A DNA stretch of 64,000 bases from Eudorina sp. 2006-703-Eu-15 (GCA_003117195.1 BDSI01000021.1:310001-374000); one strand, 5' to 3'. Counted from the first letter of the stretch, positions 24,092 to 34,028 are shown. Made by a program: numbers and translations. The notes: generated by a model from the sequence alone, not told the origin.

Positions 24092-25536
24092 CCTTATAAG
24101 CTTTAATTGCTTACAATGGTATCCTTAAAAACACAATTGTTGTTTAAATTGCTGCCCGATCTGCCACGTGGTGCACCCCCTTGATACACGCCCTAGCTAT
24201 GCTAAGGCGCACTTATTATTCTTATTATTTATTGTTGTTTACATTGCTTATTTCTTGATTGATTTTACGTTTGGGCCCCTGACCGTACAATTCAAGGGCT
24301 GCGCCGGGCCCTGCCGGGCCGTGGGGGCCCTGGATCCAGGGGCACCAGGATATACGCATATAGCCACAGTCAAGTATGATCAACTCCATGAAATAAATTT
24401 ATCAAACACTGCTGCCCGTTGTGTGTCACGATTCTTTCGTGACGAAGATATATAGATGCATGGGCCGTTATGGGCCCATGCCAGCACTGATAGCGTCGGT
24501 AAAGTAATAGCATTTCACAAATATTATATCACCACAAGTTTTGCTGTAAGTTTCTGGCGTGCGCCTGTGTACGGATGGAGGACCTGCCGCTGGCACCTGA
24601 GCTACCGTGACGCGCCCGCATACATCCATCCGTGACCATATTCGTGACGCAACGTAATGACTGGGAAGACTAAACAATGATAACTACACAAGTCAGTAAT
24701 CAATTTATTTTCTTCTTTTGTTTTCTTCTTTTATTTTTATTTCTTCTTTAATTTCCTTTTTTTACTTCCTGTAATTTATTTTCTTCTTTTACTTTCTTAA
24801 CTGCTTGTAATGTATTGGTTTGAGAGCTTGCAGGTGTAACAATTACAGTGGTCGTCGAGGGCCGTGCGGCCGTCGCCTGCCGTACGTCGCCGCCGATGCC
24901 GTGCGTGCGCGAGCGAGCGCGCTAACGAACGTGGACAAGGGCGAGAGGCACCCCGCAAAAAAGACCCGATGTTGGGTCATAATGAACAGTATCCGTCCAA
25001 AAAGAAGCCGAAGGCGGCGCAGGCTCCCACTTTGAACGAGTTGTATTTCATGTAAGGCTGCTGCGATTGGCACTGGAAAGCCTACGACTGGCAAGAAGCC
25101 ACATACAGGGGCCTAGGACGGATAGTAAGCATTAAGCAGGTTGCGCAGAAAATTGTTTTCGATGAAAACTGGGAACCGGTGTGCAGGGGCGGGAAGTCTG
25201 GCAAGAAGCGAGTTCGCCACCCGTCGCGCGCCTTGCGTTTCGGATATATAGCGATCGACTCCTCGGACATTGTGTGTCCGTTTTCTTCTTACCTCTTCGG
25301 ATTCCGGTGTTAAAAATTTCCCTGCCCGTCGTGCCCGTGCACCGCAGACGGCCTCGATCGGATCTCGCCAATTAGGTGGCCAAGGCGTCCATTGACGACG
25401 TGGCGACCGAGGGTCGTAAGTCCTCTCCCGGCGGTGCGGCTGCTTGTCAAGAAGGCCGCCGCTGCGGTCGCGGATACATACCGTCGACTCCGTCAAGTTC
25501 GCGACCTTGGAAAACCAGGTCGCTCCGCTTACGGGC
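24092..25536. other. 5' flank of the PLC-FAS1 gene and decayed coding-like sequence
   Basis: Bases 24092-24700 precede the PLC-FAS1 start and presumably hold its promoter. A poly-pyrimidine T/C tract covers about 24705-24800. From about 24860 to 25320 the plus strand has two short coding-like stretches: a Lys-rich one ending near 25053, and an open frame at about 25075-25313 without family resemblance. They look like remnants of a mobile element or lost gene. No intact gene is supported. Confidence 0.35.
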
Positions 25537-25828
25537 TGTAAGCCCGGTGCCTGAGCATCCGCGGGATTAGCCTTTAGGTCTTACATTTGGTATCGAGACC
25601 AGTGCCGTACCCTTATGTGGTGGATTAAGGTCGGCGGTTCGATCCCTGGCGCGGCCATTACCGGCCCTTGTGTGGTGGATCAAGGACGGTACGAACCCGT
25701 GCTAATCTGGTAAAACCGGCATACGGTGGGGTGGCCCAATGCCTGGCGCCGAGGACGGCTTGCTCCTAAGGGGGGGGAGTGTAAGCCCGGTGCCTGAGCA
25801 TCCGCGGGATTAGCCTTTAGGTCTTACA
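25537..25828 (+). mobile_element. TRIM copy B (292 bp, 49-bp LTRs)
   Basis: LTRs at 25537-25585 and 25780-25828 are identical to each other and differ from copy A at one or two bases (GCCTGAGC here, GCCAGAGC in A). The primer-binding-site-like TGGTATCGAGACCA is at 25588-25601, and a G-rich purine tract precedes the right LTR. The 5-bp target duplication is CGGGC (25532-25536 and 25829-25833). The interior differs from copy A by a single base in about 194. No coding capacity. The insertion site lies in a frame that is open across the joined flanks. Confidence 0.9.
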
Positions 25829-28372
25829 CGGGCACCGTTAAGAGCTTGATTGAGGGCCTCAAGCAAGCGTGGCCGCAGCCCGTCGGTCCCGTTCTTCCTC
25901 CCGTTCCGCCCACTCCAGGTCACGGGGATCTGAGCATCTGACCAGGCGGCGACTTCTTCGGACAGCGAGAAGTCGAAGGCGCAGCGGAAGCGCGAGGCAA
26001 AGCGTAGAAGCGGATGCAGGACGCATGCAGCAGACCACGCATCGCCGAGAAGAGTGCCATGGCTGCTGTAGCTGCGGGCGGGGCGGCGGACACTGGGGCC
26101 GCTGCCGTTGCGGTGGCGAACGGCGTCGTCGCTGCGGGCTATCTATGCGGCGGCAGGCGCCGGCGCTTCCCCGGGTGTTGCTTCGGCGCCGCCAGGCCAC
26201 AACTACGCACAGGCGGCGGCGGCGGCGGCGGCTGGATGAAGTGCTCAGTGGGCAGCAAGCTTGCATGTACTGCACTAAGTCATCAAACCAGGTCTGTGTG
26301 CACGGAATGTGACAATCAGCAGTCTTCCCATTCAACTTCACGGGGTTGGGCAAACGACGGTGATTGCTCACCTCGGGACCCTACCTGCTGTGACACGAAC
26401 CCTGGCAGTGGAGGAGGAGTTGATCGGCAGCCCACCTGCGTCGCTGGGCCCCGCCGCCCCGGCCGAGCACGCACCCATCCTGCCATCGCAGCAAGACAGC
26501 CGCAAGGTGCCCCCTCTCCCGCACGTCCAGCATCCGGCTGAGGCGGTACTCCACGTGCTCAGTTGTGTCTTGTGTGCCGCCATACACCAACCGCACTGAG
26601 TAGGACATGTCGCTGCCCAGCATCTCAAAAGCCTCCCGGGTGCTGTGCTCCAGGCAGGCGGGCCGGGTCCCGCGTGGCCAATAATCCAGCCACCGCCGCC
26701 GCCTGTGCGTAGTTATTTTTGCCTGGCGGCGCCGAATGACGCAATGCCCGGGGACGGAAGCGCAGGGGCCCGCCCCCGCACCGCCCGCAGCGGCACCGTT
26801 CGCCACTGCAACGGCAATGGCCGCCGCTGCGCCCGCAGCCACGTACGGCAGCCGCGGCGGTCTTCTCGGCGATGGCCTTGTCCATGGCGGCGTGGTCCAT
26901 CGCGTCCTTACTTCTGGGCCTGCGCGTGCCCGCTTCTTCGCTCGTTTTGCCTCGCGCTTCCGCTGCGCATTCGACTCAAGTGTTACATGAAGTGCCTTAC
27001 ATTTTTGGTGACACGCAATGGGTTACCATTCATCCCCTATGTTGTATATATCAGGCGTAATTACACTTACTCGCTCACTTTAGAGCGAGTCATCCCACCA
27101 TCCCCCAGGCTGGGCCCTATCCGAAAGGTTTAAAAGTCATCCTCAACCCTGCCCTGCAAAGAACCACGTCTCCTATGGCACACCATGTCCCGCCCTACAG
27201 GCCGGCCCCCGCCATTTTCCCCCACCTTGCCTAACCCGCAGATTACAAGCTGAGCAACAAATGGTGCCAAGCGCGCACCAGAGGCGCGCGCGGCCACGTG
27301 CCGTCCTTTGGTGTGAGGGGGATGTATGTATTTGGTGTGTACCGGTGCGTGGCCACACTTCTCCGTGGCAGTTACCTCGTTGGGGGTGGCAGACAAGACG
27401 GCGGGGTAGGGGTACTGGGGACAACCGCAGCAATGGGTGTCGCGCGGCACTGCTGATGGTTCCGCGGCCGAGTTGGGTGTTGGCTGCACGCTTGCAGCGC
27501 TCAAAGCATTCATCCGCCGCTTAGCTAGTAGGAAGCTGCTGGCAGCTTGCAATGGCCTCGAAATCCAACACGCCCTCGATCGATGTATCAGTCCACGCCC
27601 TCCTGCAATTGCTTGCTTCCGCAGAAGGAAGGGTTTAACTGCTGCCGCGGCAGAACCATCGGCGCGACTTAATTGATGGCTGGTCAGACGAGGATGCATC
27701 TGCCTCCCCCGACCAGGCGTGATCACGAAGATCTGATCGATCCATGGGATCGGTTATGAAGGTCAGCTGGTCAACTTCGGTGTTACGGAGGCGATGTACA
27801 AAACTGCCGTCATCATCCGTCGGCCTAATAATAGTATACCCCCGCAAGGCTTGTCAAGCAAGTTGGACAGTGACCGACCTCGGGCGACCCGCCGTCACAT
27901 CAATGGATGTGACGGCGGGTCGCCCGAGGTCACTGTCTAATTTGGATATCCCTTCACAATGCCCAGCAGCTGGGTCGCGTGTTGGCCCTTCACGATCCAC
28001 ACACCATGCCAGGATAGCTGGCCGTCTGCTGCTGGCTGGTTGCTGCCCAGCAGGCTGCGTGAGGGGCCTTGGGGCCTGCCCCATGAGTGCACATACTAAC
28101 GTGAAGGCCCTTGATTGCGCCTGGGCGACTCTGTGTTACGCTCTGACTCCGCCCCGTCGTCGCTGCGGTCGATGTTCCCAGTCATGTTTATGGTGCTGGT
28201 GGCGGCGGCGGTGCTGCTGCAATCGCCGTCATAGCGCCCGCCAGGCCAATGGACGGCGGCATGCTCACCGCCGCCAGGAGAAGTCATGGACCCCGCTCGA
28301 CCCAGCTGCTCAGGATGTGGCTAACTTCCCAATCGCCGTATGTACCTTCATTTTCACTAGTGTCAAACCACC
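25829..28372. other. repeat-rich spacer with a diverged inverted duplication
   Basis: Bases 25978-26237 (plus) and 26685-26973 (minus) are diverged inverted copies. Shared landmarks are GCGCAGCGGAAGCGCGAGGC, ATCGCCGAGAAGA, an Ala/Val-rich coding-like segment, GGCGCCGCCAGG and CTACGCACAGGCGGCGG. The translations resemble Lys/Arg-rich then Ala-rich gag-like sequence but are broken. A long inverted repeat lies at 27866-27937. The rest has no recognisable gene. Confidence 0.45.
27866..27937. repeat. 32/36-bp inverted repeat
   Basis: The left arm (27866-27901) and right arm (27906-27937) are perfect inverses except for a 4-base insertion (CGAC) in the left arm. A 4-base loop separates them. Both arms contain CTCGGGCGACCCGCCGTCAC or its complement. 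Such a near-perfect palindrome could form a hairpin or be a collapsed pair of transposon ends. Confidence 0.85.
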
Positions 28373-28929
28373 TGTAAGCCGGTACGGCAGTGCGCCGTAC
28401 AGACGCTCACAATATAGGGAGCCCAAATGGGTTCCCAACCATCCGGTAAGCCTTTGCGTCTTACAAATGGTATCGAGACCAACGATGTTGATCTCTGTAT
28501 CACAACTCAACGTCATGGGTTCGATTCCCGGTTGGGCATTCACTCGGTAGGGTTGGAGTATCTGACTGGCCACCAGTGAAACTCCTGAAAAGTGAGTAAT
28601 CCACGGGTTCGAATCCTGACAGGATCCTTGGGAATAATTACCGGGACCATCCTAGTAGGTACGGCTACGGGCACGACCTGCAAGGACCCTGGTTCGCTGG
28701 TTGACGCAATCATAAGGCTAGAACCCAATCAATGGTGCGCCCTTGAGGCGGGTTCATGGTTAAAATGATCTCACCCTGGCTCGATCCTGAGACTACGGTC
28801 CGAGGACGAACCGGCCTTCGGCGAAAAGGGGGGGAGTGTAAGCCGGTACGGCAGTGCGCCGTACAGACGCTCACAATATAGGGAGCCCAAATGGGTTCCC
28901 AACCATCCGGTAAGCCTTTGCGTCTTACA
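28373..28929 (+). mobile_element. TRIM copy C (557 bp, 93-bp LTRs)
   Basis: Identical 93-bp LTRs at 28373-28465 and 28837-28929 begin TGTAAG and end CTTACA. The same primer-binding-site-like TGGTATCGAGACCA (28468-28481) follows two bases after the left LTR. An A4G7AG purine tract precedes the right LTR. The 5-bp target duplication is CCACC (28368-28372 and 28930-28934). The LTR itself contains two short inverted repeats. The interior carries two tRNA T-arm-like motifs (GGGTTCGATTCCC near 28508 and GGGTTCGAATCC near 28604). It has no protein-coding capacity and is a different family from copies A and B. Confidence 0.9.
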
Positions 28930-29230
28930 CCACCCACCGTAGTCGTTGTCGTCGCTTATGGGACTACGGTACCCGTCGTCCCCGTCGTCGCCGCTGTCGG
29001 AATAGCGCGTGTGCTGCCGACCATGAGCCATGGAACAGAGTATGGTGTACATTGAATTTATAACATTGGTTTTGTTTGAGTACCTTCGCTATGTGGTGCA
29101 GCTTTCTTGGTTGGTTGGTTGGTTGTTACATGTTGTACAGGCCTTACGGCTATAAACATGTGTTCCCCCACAACGGTCATCCGTCAAAGGGCGCACAAAA
29201 GATCAAAAGAACAAAAGGTAGCTGAGTCTC

Positions 29231-30241
29231 TCATCTCTGCAGCTTTTCCTTCCGCAACTTCTGCACCTGATATAAGAAATGACCAAGCTTGCACTGGTCA
29301 AACAAAAACATGATTCCGAACATATCCGAGTCATCAGGGAGATCCACCGCTCGGCGTAGCGGTTCGTAGACCGGACATTCAATTAGCACGTGTAGCTCGT
29401 CCTCTACCGCTCCACTATTGCAAACCCGGCACGTCCGTGTACTGCGCGGCGTGCGCCCGGGCCCCCGTGCTAACCGCGATACCTCCAGATCCCAACGGCC
29501 AAGCCGGAATCGCATTAGCGCCGTGTGATGCTTTCTCGGCATATCAGACGTCATATGCTCCAGCTTTCGCTTGTGATCGATCGGTGTGTACGCAAGGCCC
29601 ATCCAGTTCAGGTACCGACATGCTGTCACGCCCGGCCCCTGCACTCCAGCCCTATCGGTGTACTCCGGGAAGCCCCTGCTGGGATCCTGATCCAGGCAAT
29701 CAGCAGACCAATCGCAGAGCAGTCTGCGCCGAAATTCTAAGAGCAAATCTCCAAAAGGGATATCTAGCGCGACAATGGCCTTTGCCTTGGCCTCCGCACC
29801 GAGCGCCTCCTCCACATGCGCCTTATAATCGAACCCCAGGGTTTCGAAAATCCGAAGTACCTTCCCCGCCCAAAAGTATTCATGCTCGTTAGTCATATGG
29901 TCCGACTCCAGCCATGCCTTAATGTCCTCCTCAAGCACAGCCCTGGCAAGCGAATTTGGCTGTTTGACTAGCCGCTTCCAAAAGCCGAACACCTGTTGAG
30001 CCCAAAAGTAGTGCAGCGGGAGCTGTGATGTCTCCGCAAACAAAAGCCTGTTTGGGGGTAGGCTTGCGCCAACCACCTTTCGCAGAAAGATCTTCTGAAC
30101 CTCCACCATCGGGTCAGCCATGGCTTTTTCGAAAACGCCAGCCCTGCTACCCGCATTCCTGACCCAACCTCCCCACTTTTTCACGCGTGCGGAGCCCTCC
30201 TCGGATAGGCCCGTGCCAGCGCGTTGCCCCACCTTAACCAC
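29231..30241 (-). pseudogene. LINE C-terminal domain with zinc-knuckle
   Basis: 336 codons on the minus strand ending near the 3' end of the LINE. A CxxC...H...C cluster (CRVCNSG ... HVLIECPVY) near residue 285 matches the zinc-binding domain that follows RT in many LINEs. The first 10-20 codons belong to the overlap produced by a frameshift from the RT frame. About 100 bases separate the stop from the (AACC)n tail. Confidence 0.75.
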
Positions 30242-31227
30242 TCCCTCACTCGCTGCCGCCTTCTTGTTCCGAGCACTTCACGTATCGCGTCCGGGCCCCA
30301 GACTTCGACTCCATATGAGAGCAAGGATCTAACCTGAACGTCGAAACAACGGAGCATCAGGTCTGGTGCCCAAATCCGATTTGCCTCCAGCTTACGCATC
30401 AAAGAGAACACTGCTCTGCGCCCAACATCACAGATTTCCATGCGACAAGAATCGAACGGGAGATTGCTACCGTAGCGCAAGCCAAGGTATTTCGCGCGCT
30501 CCTTGACCGGAATGGCCTGGCCGGCAAACCTGAGTTGCCTAGCGCCCTCCGTGAGCTGTACGTGCTGGTTCTGGGTACCAGCAAACACCAGCAGTTCACA
30601 CTTGTTCACATTCAACGACATACCAAAAGCGTCACAAAATTCTGCCAACCTATCCAACAGGAATTGCATACGAGAGGCATCCATTGCAAACATTGTGAGA
30701 TCGTCTGCGTACAACAGCTCCGGCACTTTCCTCCCCCGGGCGACTGGAGCTCTGCCCGTCGGGTTCCGGCGCTCATGTTCGTCGATGTAATCCGCGAAGG
30801 CCTCGATGAACATACCAAAAAGAACTGGGCTCAGGGGGCAGCCCTGTTTCACACCTTGGTCGGAGTTGAACGCTTCGCCACGCTGGCCGTTCACCTTCAC
30901 TCGCAGCTCTACCTTGTCGTAGGATCGCCGTAGGGCATCCAGCATCTTGCCAGACAGGCCACGTTCTTTCATCCGTTCCCAAAGAAGCTCACGATCGACG
31001 CGATCAAAAGCCTTCTCGAAATCAATCTGACAGATCAACAAACCGCCTTGCCCAGGTCTTGCGTATCGTGTTATGAAATGGCGAAGCGTAAAGAGATGAT
31101 GTTGGGTACCGATACCCTGGCGGAACCCAGCTTGGCACCAGTGTCGTACTGGTGTTTCGGCGGGTTCTGCCTCCGCGAACTTAGCAAAGCGACGTTCGAG
31201 CACTGACGCGTAACATTTGGCTAGCAC
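30181..31227 (-). pseudogene. LINE reverse transcriptase domain
   Basis: 348 codons on the minus strand with the classic RT motifs: a FRQGIGT segment, a DFEKAFDRV segment, QGCPLSP, the catalytic YADD box, and a downstream LGLRYGS block. The order matches non-LTR RTs of the L1-like group. The frame continues from the fragment at 31221-32042 after a frameshift and passes into the frame of 29231-30241 after another near 30190-30230. The motifs are intact but the ORF is not, so it is a dead copy. Confidence 0.85.
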
Positions 31228-32042
31228 TCCACCAACTGCAATCCCACGGTAATTGCTGCAGTCCGTAGCGTCCCCCCGTTGCGCTTGTACACCGGGACCA
31301 GGTCAGACACCGTGAACTGATCCGGGATATCCCCTGTTGACCGAATGCGCTCCAAAAGAGCCTGTATGATTGGGATCATACGGTTTACCTCCGGGCGCTC
31401 ATCCTCACTCCCGCTCCGCAGCCTTTTCGCATACTTGTAGCATTCCCCGCAGACCCTTTCGGGACCGCTGGATTTGCCGTTAGGCAGATTCATCAGCACC
31501 AAAGCGACCTCCTCCTCCGTGATTGGCCCATTAAGAGCTGCGTCCGCCGCTAATTTCCTGCGCTCAGCCTCCTCGTGGCCCCTCACGACCCACCATGCCC
31601 CCTGCTCATCCATCCTATTAATGAACGCCAGTGTCTGCGCAGCCTTGTCACGGTCCGGATTTCTATGCCTCTCGTTAAGCAGCGTCTTGAAATGGGTTCG
31701 CCACACCTCTGCATCCGTAACTGGGCATTTGCTCGGGGCTCCTCCGGACAGCTTTTGCCAGAGGGCCCTGGGGTCCCCGCGGCAATTGCTAATGAAATCA
31801 CGCCACTCCTGTTGCTCAAACCCTGCCATAGCATGCCTTCGTGCCCTGTTAAAGACCTGCCTCGCTTCTCTGAACGCCACCCATTCCGTTATGGACCTCC
31901 CATTTCCATAGGCTGCGCGCAGCTTCTCCGTCATGTCCGCAGCTTTCTTGTGCGTGCGTCCGTATATGTTACGGACCAGCACAGTGGCCCAGACGACAAC
32001 AGGCGTTGTCTCAATACTCCCCAATATCAAGGCATGATTCAA
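31221..32042 (-). pseudogene. LINE polyprotein fragment, linker before the RT domain
   Basis: 273 codons on the minus strand. Residues of the region between endonuclease and reverse transcriptase are followed by the start of the RT domain (a motif like DLVPVYKRNG near the end). In related LINEs this motif continues into a DCSNYRGIAVG-type segment. Here that segment is found in another frame, because a run of six Gs near 31278 carries two extra bases. The fragment therefore ends in nonsense sequence and is non-functional. Confidence 0.75.
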
Positions 32043-32045
32043 TAA

Positions 32046-32462
32046 TTATTCTCAAGCTCTTACATCTGCAGAATGCGCTCGCTGCAGGCTTCCCGCCTTT
32101 GCTGTTCCATATGCCATGAAATGCGGCGCACTTTTGATTATTCACAAGCATTACATTTGTTAATACACAGATGCTTGAGTGTTGCATTAACTCGTAAAAT
32201 GAGTTCCATTGTACGTCACGTAAAAGGGACCCCCGTGCCCGGCACGGCGTGCCGCTACGCGCTACCAATGCAGTATCAATTAAATTTAATGTCCGGCAGA
32301 TTATAAAACGCAATTTCTTTATCTGCTGTACAAGTTGATGCTTTTAGGCAAGTACTGGAACCTGCTGCTTGTCATTTGCCACGCCTTGAGCTTCTTGCAG
32401 TGGGTCGAGTGCAAGGAAGCTCGGACAAAAAAAATGTGTTTCATATGTATGCTTAAAAAGAC
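32046..32462. other. spacer between the LINE and a small ORF
   Basis: AT-rich spacer. A frame at 32338-32529 begins with a hydrophobic, signal-peptide-like stretch but runs out of frame into the next ORF. No repeat family or RNA gene was recognised. Confidence 0.3.
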
Positions 32463-32846
32463 ATGGACACTGCCCCTGGTCTTGTATTCCGCCCGCAACA
32501 GGTGCAAATGGTGTACAAGGGCACTGTGAGCTACCGCAACGATTGCATCAACTACGTCCGGGTCAACGCAGACGTAGAAGCTAAGATTTCGCGGCTGGAT
32601 AGGGCATTTGCACAAATTGCTTTTGTCGACAACAACGACCAGCCCGTGCCGGCCCCGGCAAACCTCACCGTCGTCTTCCAAGCTGACCACAGTCCAGCGG
32701 CACGCCTGGGCCAGGTGTTCCTCATCTCCTGGGTTGAAAACTACGTCATCCTTCTGAACGGCGTGGAGCTGTTTAGGCTCGAGAATCAGAAGCAACAGGC
32801 CATCAGCGGTGCACCTGACCTGGTGACTCGTATTATCCAGGTGTAG
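32463..32846 (+). CDS. hypothetical protein, 127 aa
   Basis: An open frame from ATG 32463 to TAG 32844-32846. Codon choice is that of the host (AAC, GAC, CTG, GTG and CGC favoured), and the composition is globular rather than low-complexity. This argues that the plus strand, not the overlapping minus-strand frame, is coding. The sequence reads like an all-beta domain with several Val/Ile/Leu-rich strands and ends in IIQV. I do not recognise the family. There is no signal peptide in this frame. The start is uncertain: an in-frame upstream exon may exist. It could also be a remnant of a mobile element, since it sits between a LINE and a MITE. Confidence 0.5.
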   Translation: MDTAPGLVFRPQQVQMVYKGTVSYRNDCINYVRVNADVEAKISRLDRAFAQIAFVDNNDQPVPAPANLTVVFQADHSPAARLGQVFLISWVENYVILLNGVELFRLENQKQQAISGAPDLVTRIIQV

Positions 32847-33125
32847 GTGGTTATCTCCTCTCTTGTTGAGAGTCTCCGCAGGGGGTGGCAATGGCTGGCT
32901 TGCACGCAGGCCAGGCGGCTGGGCGGCAGAATCGGGCTGGGAAGCCGTTCGCACATTGTAGGGTTTAAGAATTTGTTACTTTTGAGTCCGGCCGGAGTGA
33001 TTGTTGGGGGTTGGCGTGGAGATGCGTGGTGGCGTGTGCGTGCCTGGATGTGACAGGTCGAAGACAAGGAGAGGAAGGCCTAGGCAGGAAGAAAAGGTCT
33101 GGCAGCCAGGCTGACCTGTTATTAA

Positions 33126-33147
33126 GGATGTTACAGCGGACCCCGCT
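33126..33147 (-). repeat. retroelement-tail fragment
   Basis: A 22-base fragment of the motif seen at 19106 and 21311 (minus strand GTCCGCTGTAACATCC), followed on the minus strand by TTAATAA. It lies about 65 bases from the MITE at 33213. Confidence 0.4.
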
Positions 33148-33212
33148 GACCTGTGTCGGTGCTGGCAGGCGAGGTTGGCCCCTGGATGATGGGGCCGACT
33201 TCTGGGGGGCAT

Positions 33213-33323
33213 TGTAGTAGGTGAGAGCTGGCAATGGTCGGCCCTACTCCTCAAGTACGCACGGTGCGAAGCACGCACTGTCCCAGCATCTCGAGAAGCC
33301 TTTGCCAGCTCTCACCTACTACA
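33213..33323. mobile_element. 111-bp MITE with 22-bp TIRs and a 5-bp TSD
   Basis: TGTAGTAGGTGAGAGCTGGC and on (33213-33234) is the exact inverse of 33302-33323. The flanks carry a 5-bp direct duplication GGCAT (33208-33212 and 33324-33328). No coding capacity. Because it begins TG and ends CA with a 5-bp duplication, a solo LTR is an alternative. The 22-bp inverted termini favour a DNA-transposon derivative. Confidence 0.8.
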
Positions 33324-34028
33324 GGCATTGCCTCACTTCAACCTGAGCCTGCAGTTTAAATTCCGAATGGTTCCTTCTGGGCATTCTTCTACTCGTGGAA
33401 GAAGAGATACTCACAGTGTGACCGCTCCCAAAATAGGATATTCAACCGTAGCGTGCTTTGGGATCATGGATCATTTGTAATCATGGTGCTGCGTGGGGTT
33501 GTCTGCACCGACCTGCAAGGGAGCTGGTCGGCATTGCGCCTGAGACACAGCAAGAGGGTATGAGCCTCATGCAACGGCGGCGGTTGGTGCGCCTATGTGA
33601 ATCCTCTCGCTGCTACCACGACAGCGACAGCTGCATTTGGATTCAATCCGTTCAGGTACCGGCCGGGTGCGCAGGACTGGCGTCGGTGTGACAAGACGGG
33701 TTTGCCTGTCACTAGCCTGATGAATTTAACAAGTGACTTTCCTTCGATCATCTGCATGTGTGTGATGCAATACAACCGGAGTCTCTAGCGTTGCTGTCAC
33801 AACCAGAGCAGGTCACGAGAAGTACGGCAGTTGTTCGTTAGGAACGTCAGTCGTTACGCAGTCGGCGTGATGACACTGCGGTGAAGCTGTTGACTGGATG
33901 CTGAGGAAATTGCAAATTTCATATTACATTATCATTATCATGTCAAGGCCTGCTGACAGCTTGCGCGTTGTTCGCCGCTCTTTGTAAGGGACTACTTGTT
34001 ATCGAGACCTTAGGACAAGTCAGATTCC
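33324..34028. other. 5' flank of the PPIL2 gene
   Basis: About 700 bases upstream of the PPIL2 start codon. No open frame of interest and no clear TATA box. It presumably contains the promoter and 5' UTR. Confidence 0.35.

Larger units (their letters stand above)
29108..32045 (-). mobile_element. 5'-truncated LINE (non-LTR retrotransposon)
   Basis: The minus-strand element covers the reverse transcriptase and C-terminal region only. The endonuclease and any ORF1 are missing, so it is 5'-truncated near 32045. Its 3' end has TGTAAC followed by (AACC)n at 29109-29130 as a tail. At least two frameshifts break the coding sequence. No target duplication could be fixed. Confidence 0.8.

Noticed and set aside
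24168..24455. 95-codon ORF with a hydrophobic stretch upstream of the PLC-FAS1 gene
   Set aside because: No family resemblance, AT-rich codons, and it overlaps the expected promoter region.
32319..32954. 211-codon minus-strand ORF overlapping the 32463-32846 ORF
   Set aside because: The plus-strand frame has host-like codon use; the minus frame does not and extends into flanking noncoding sequence.
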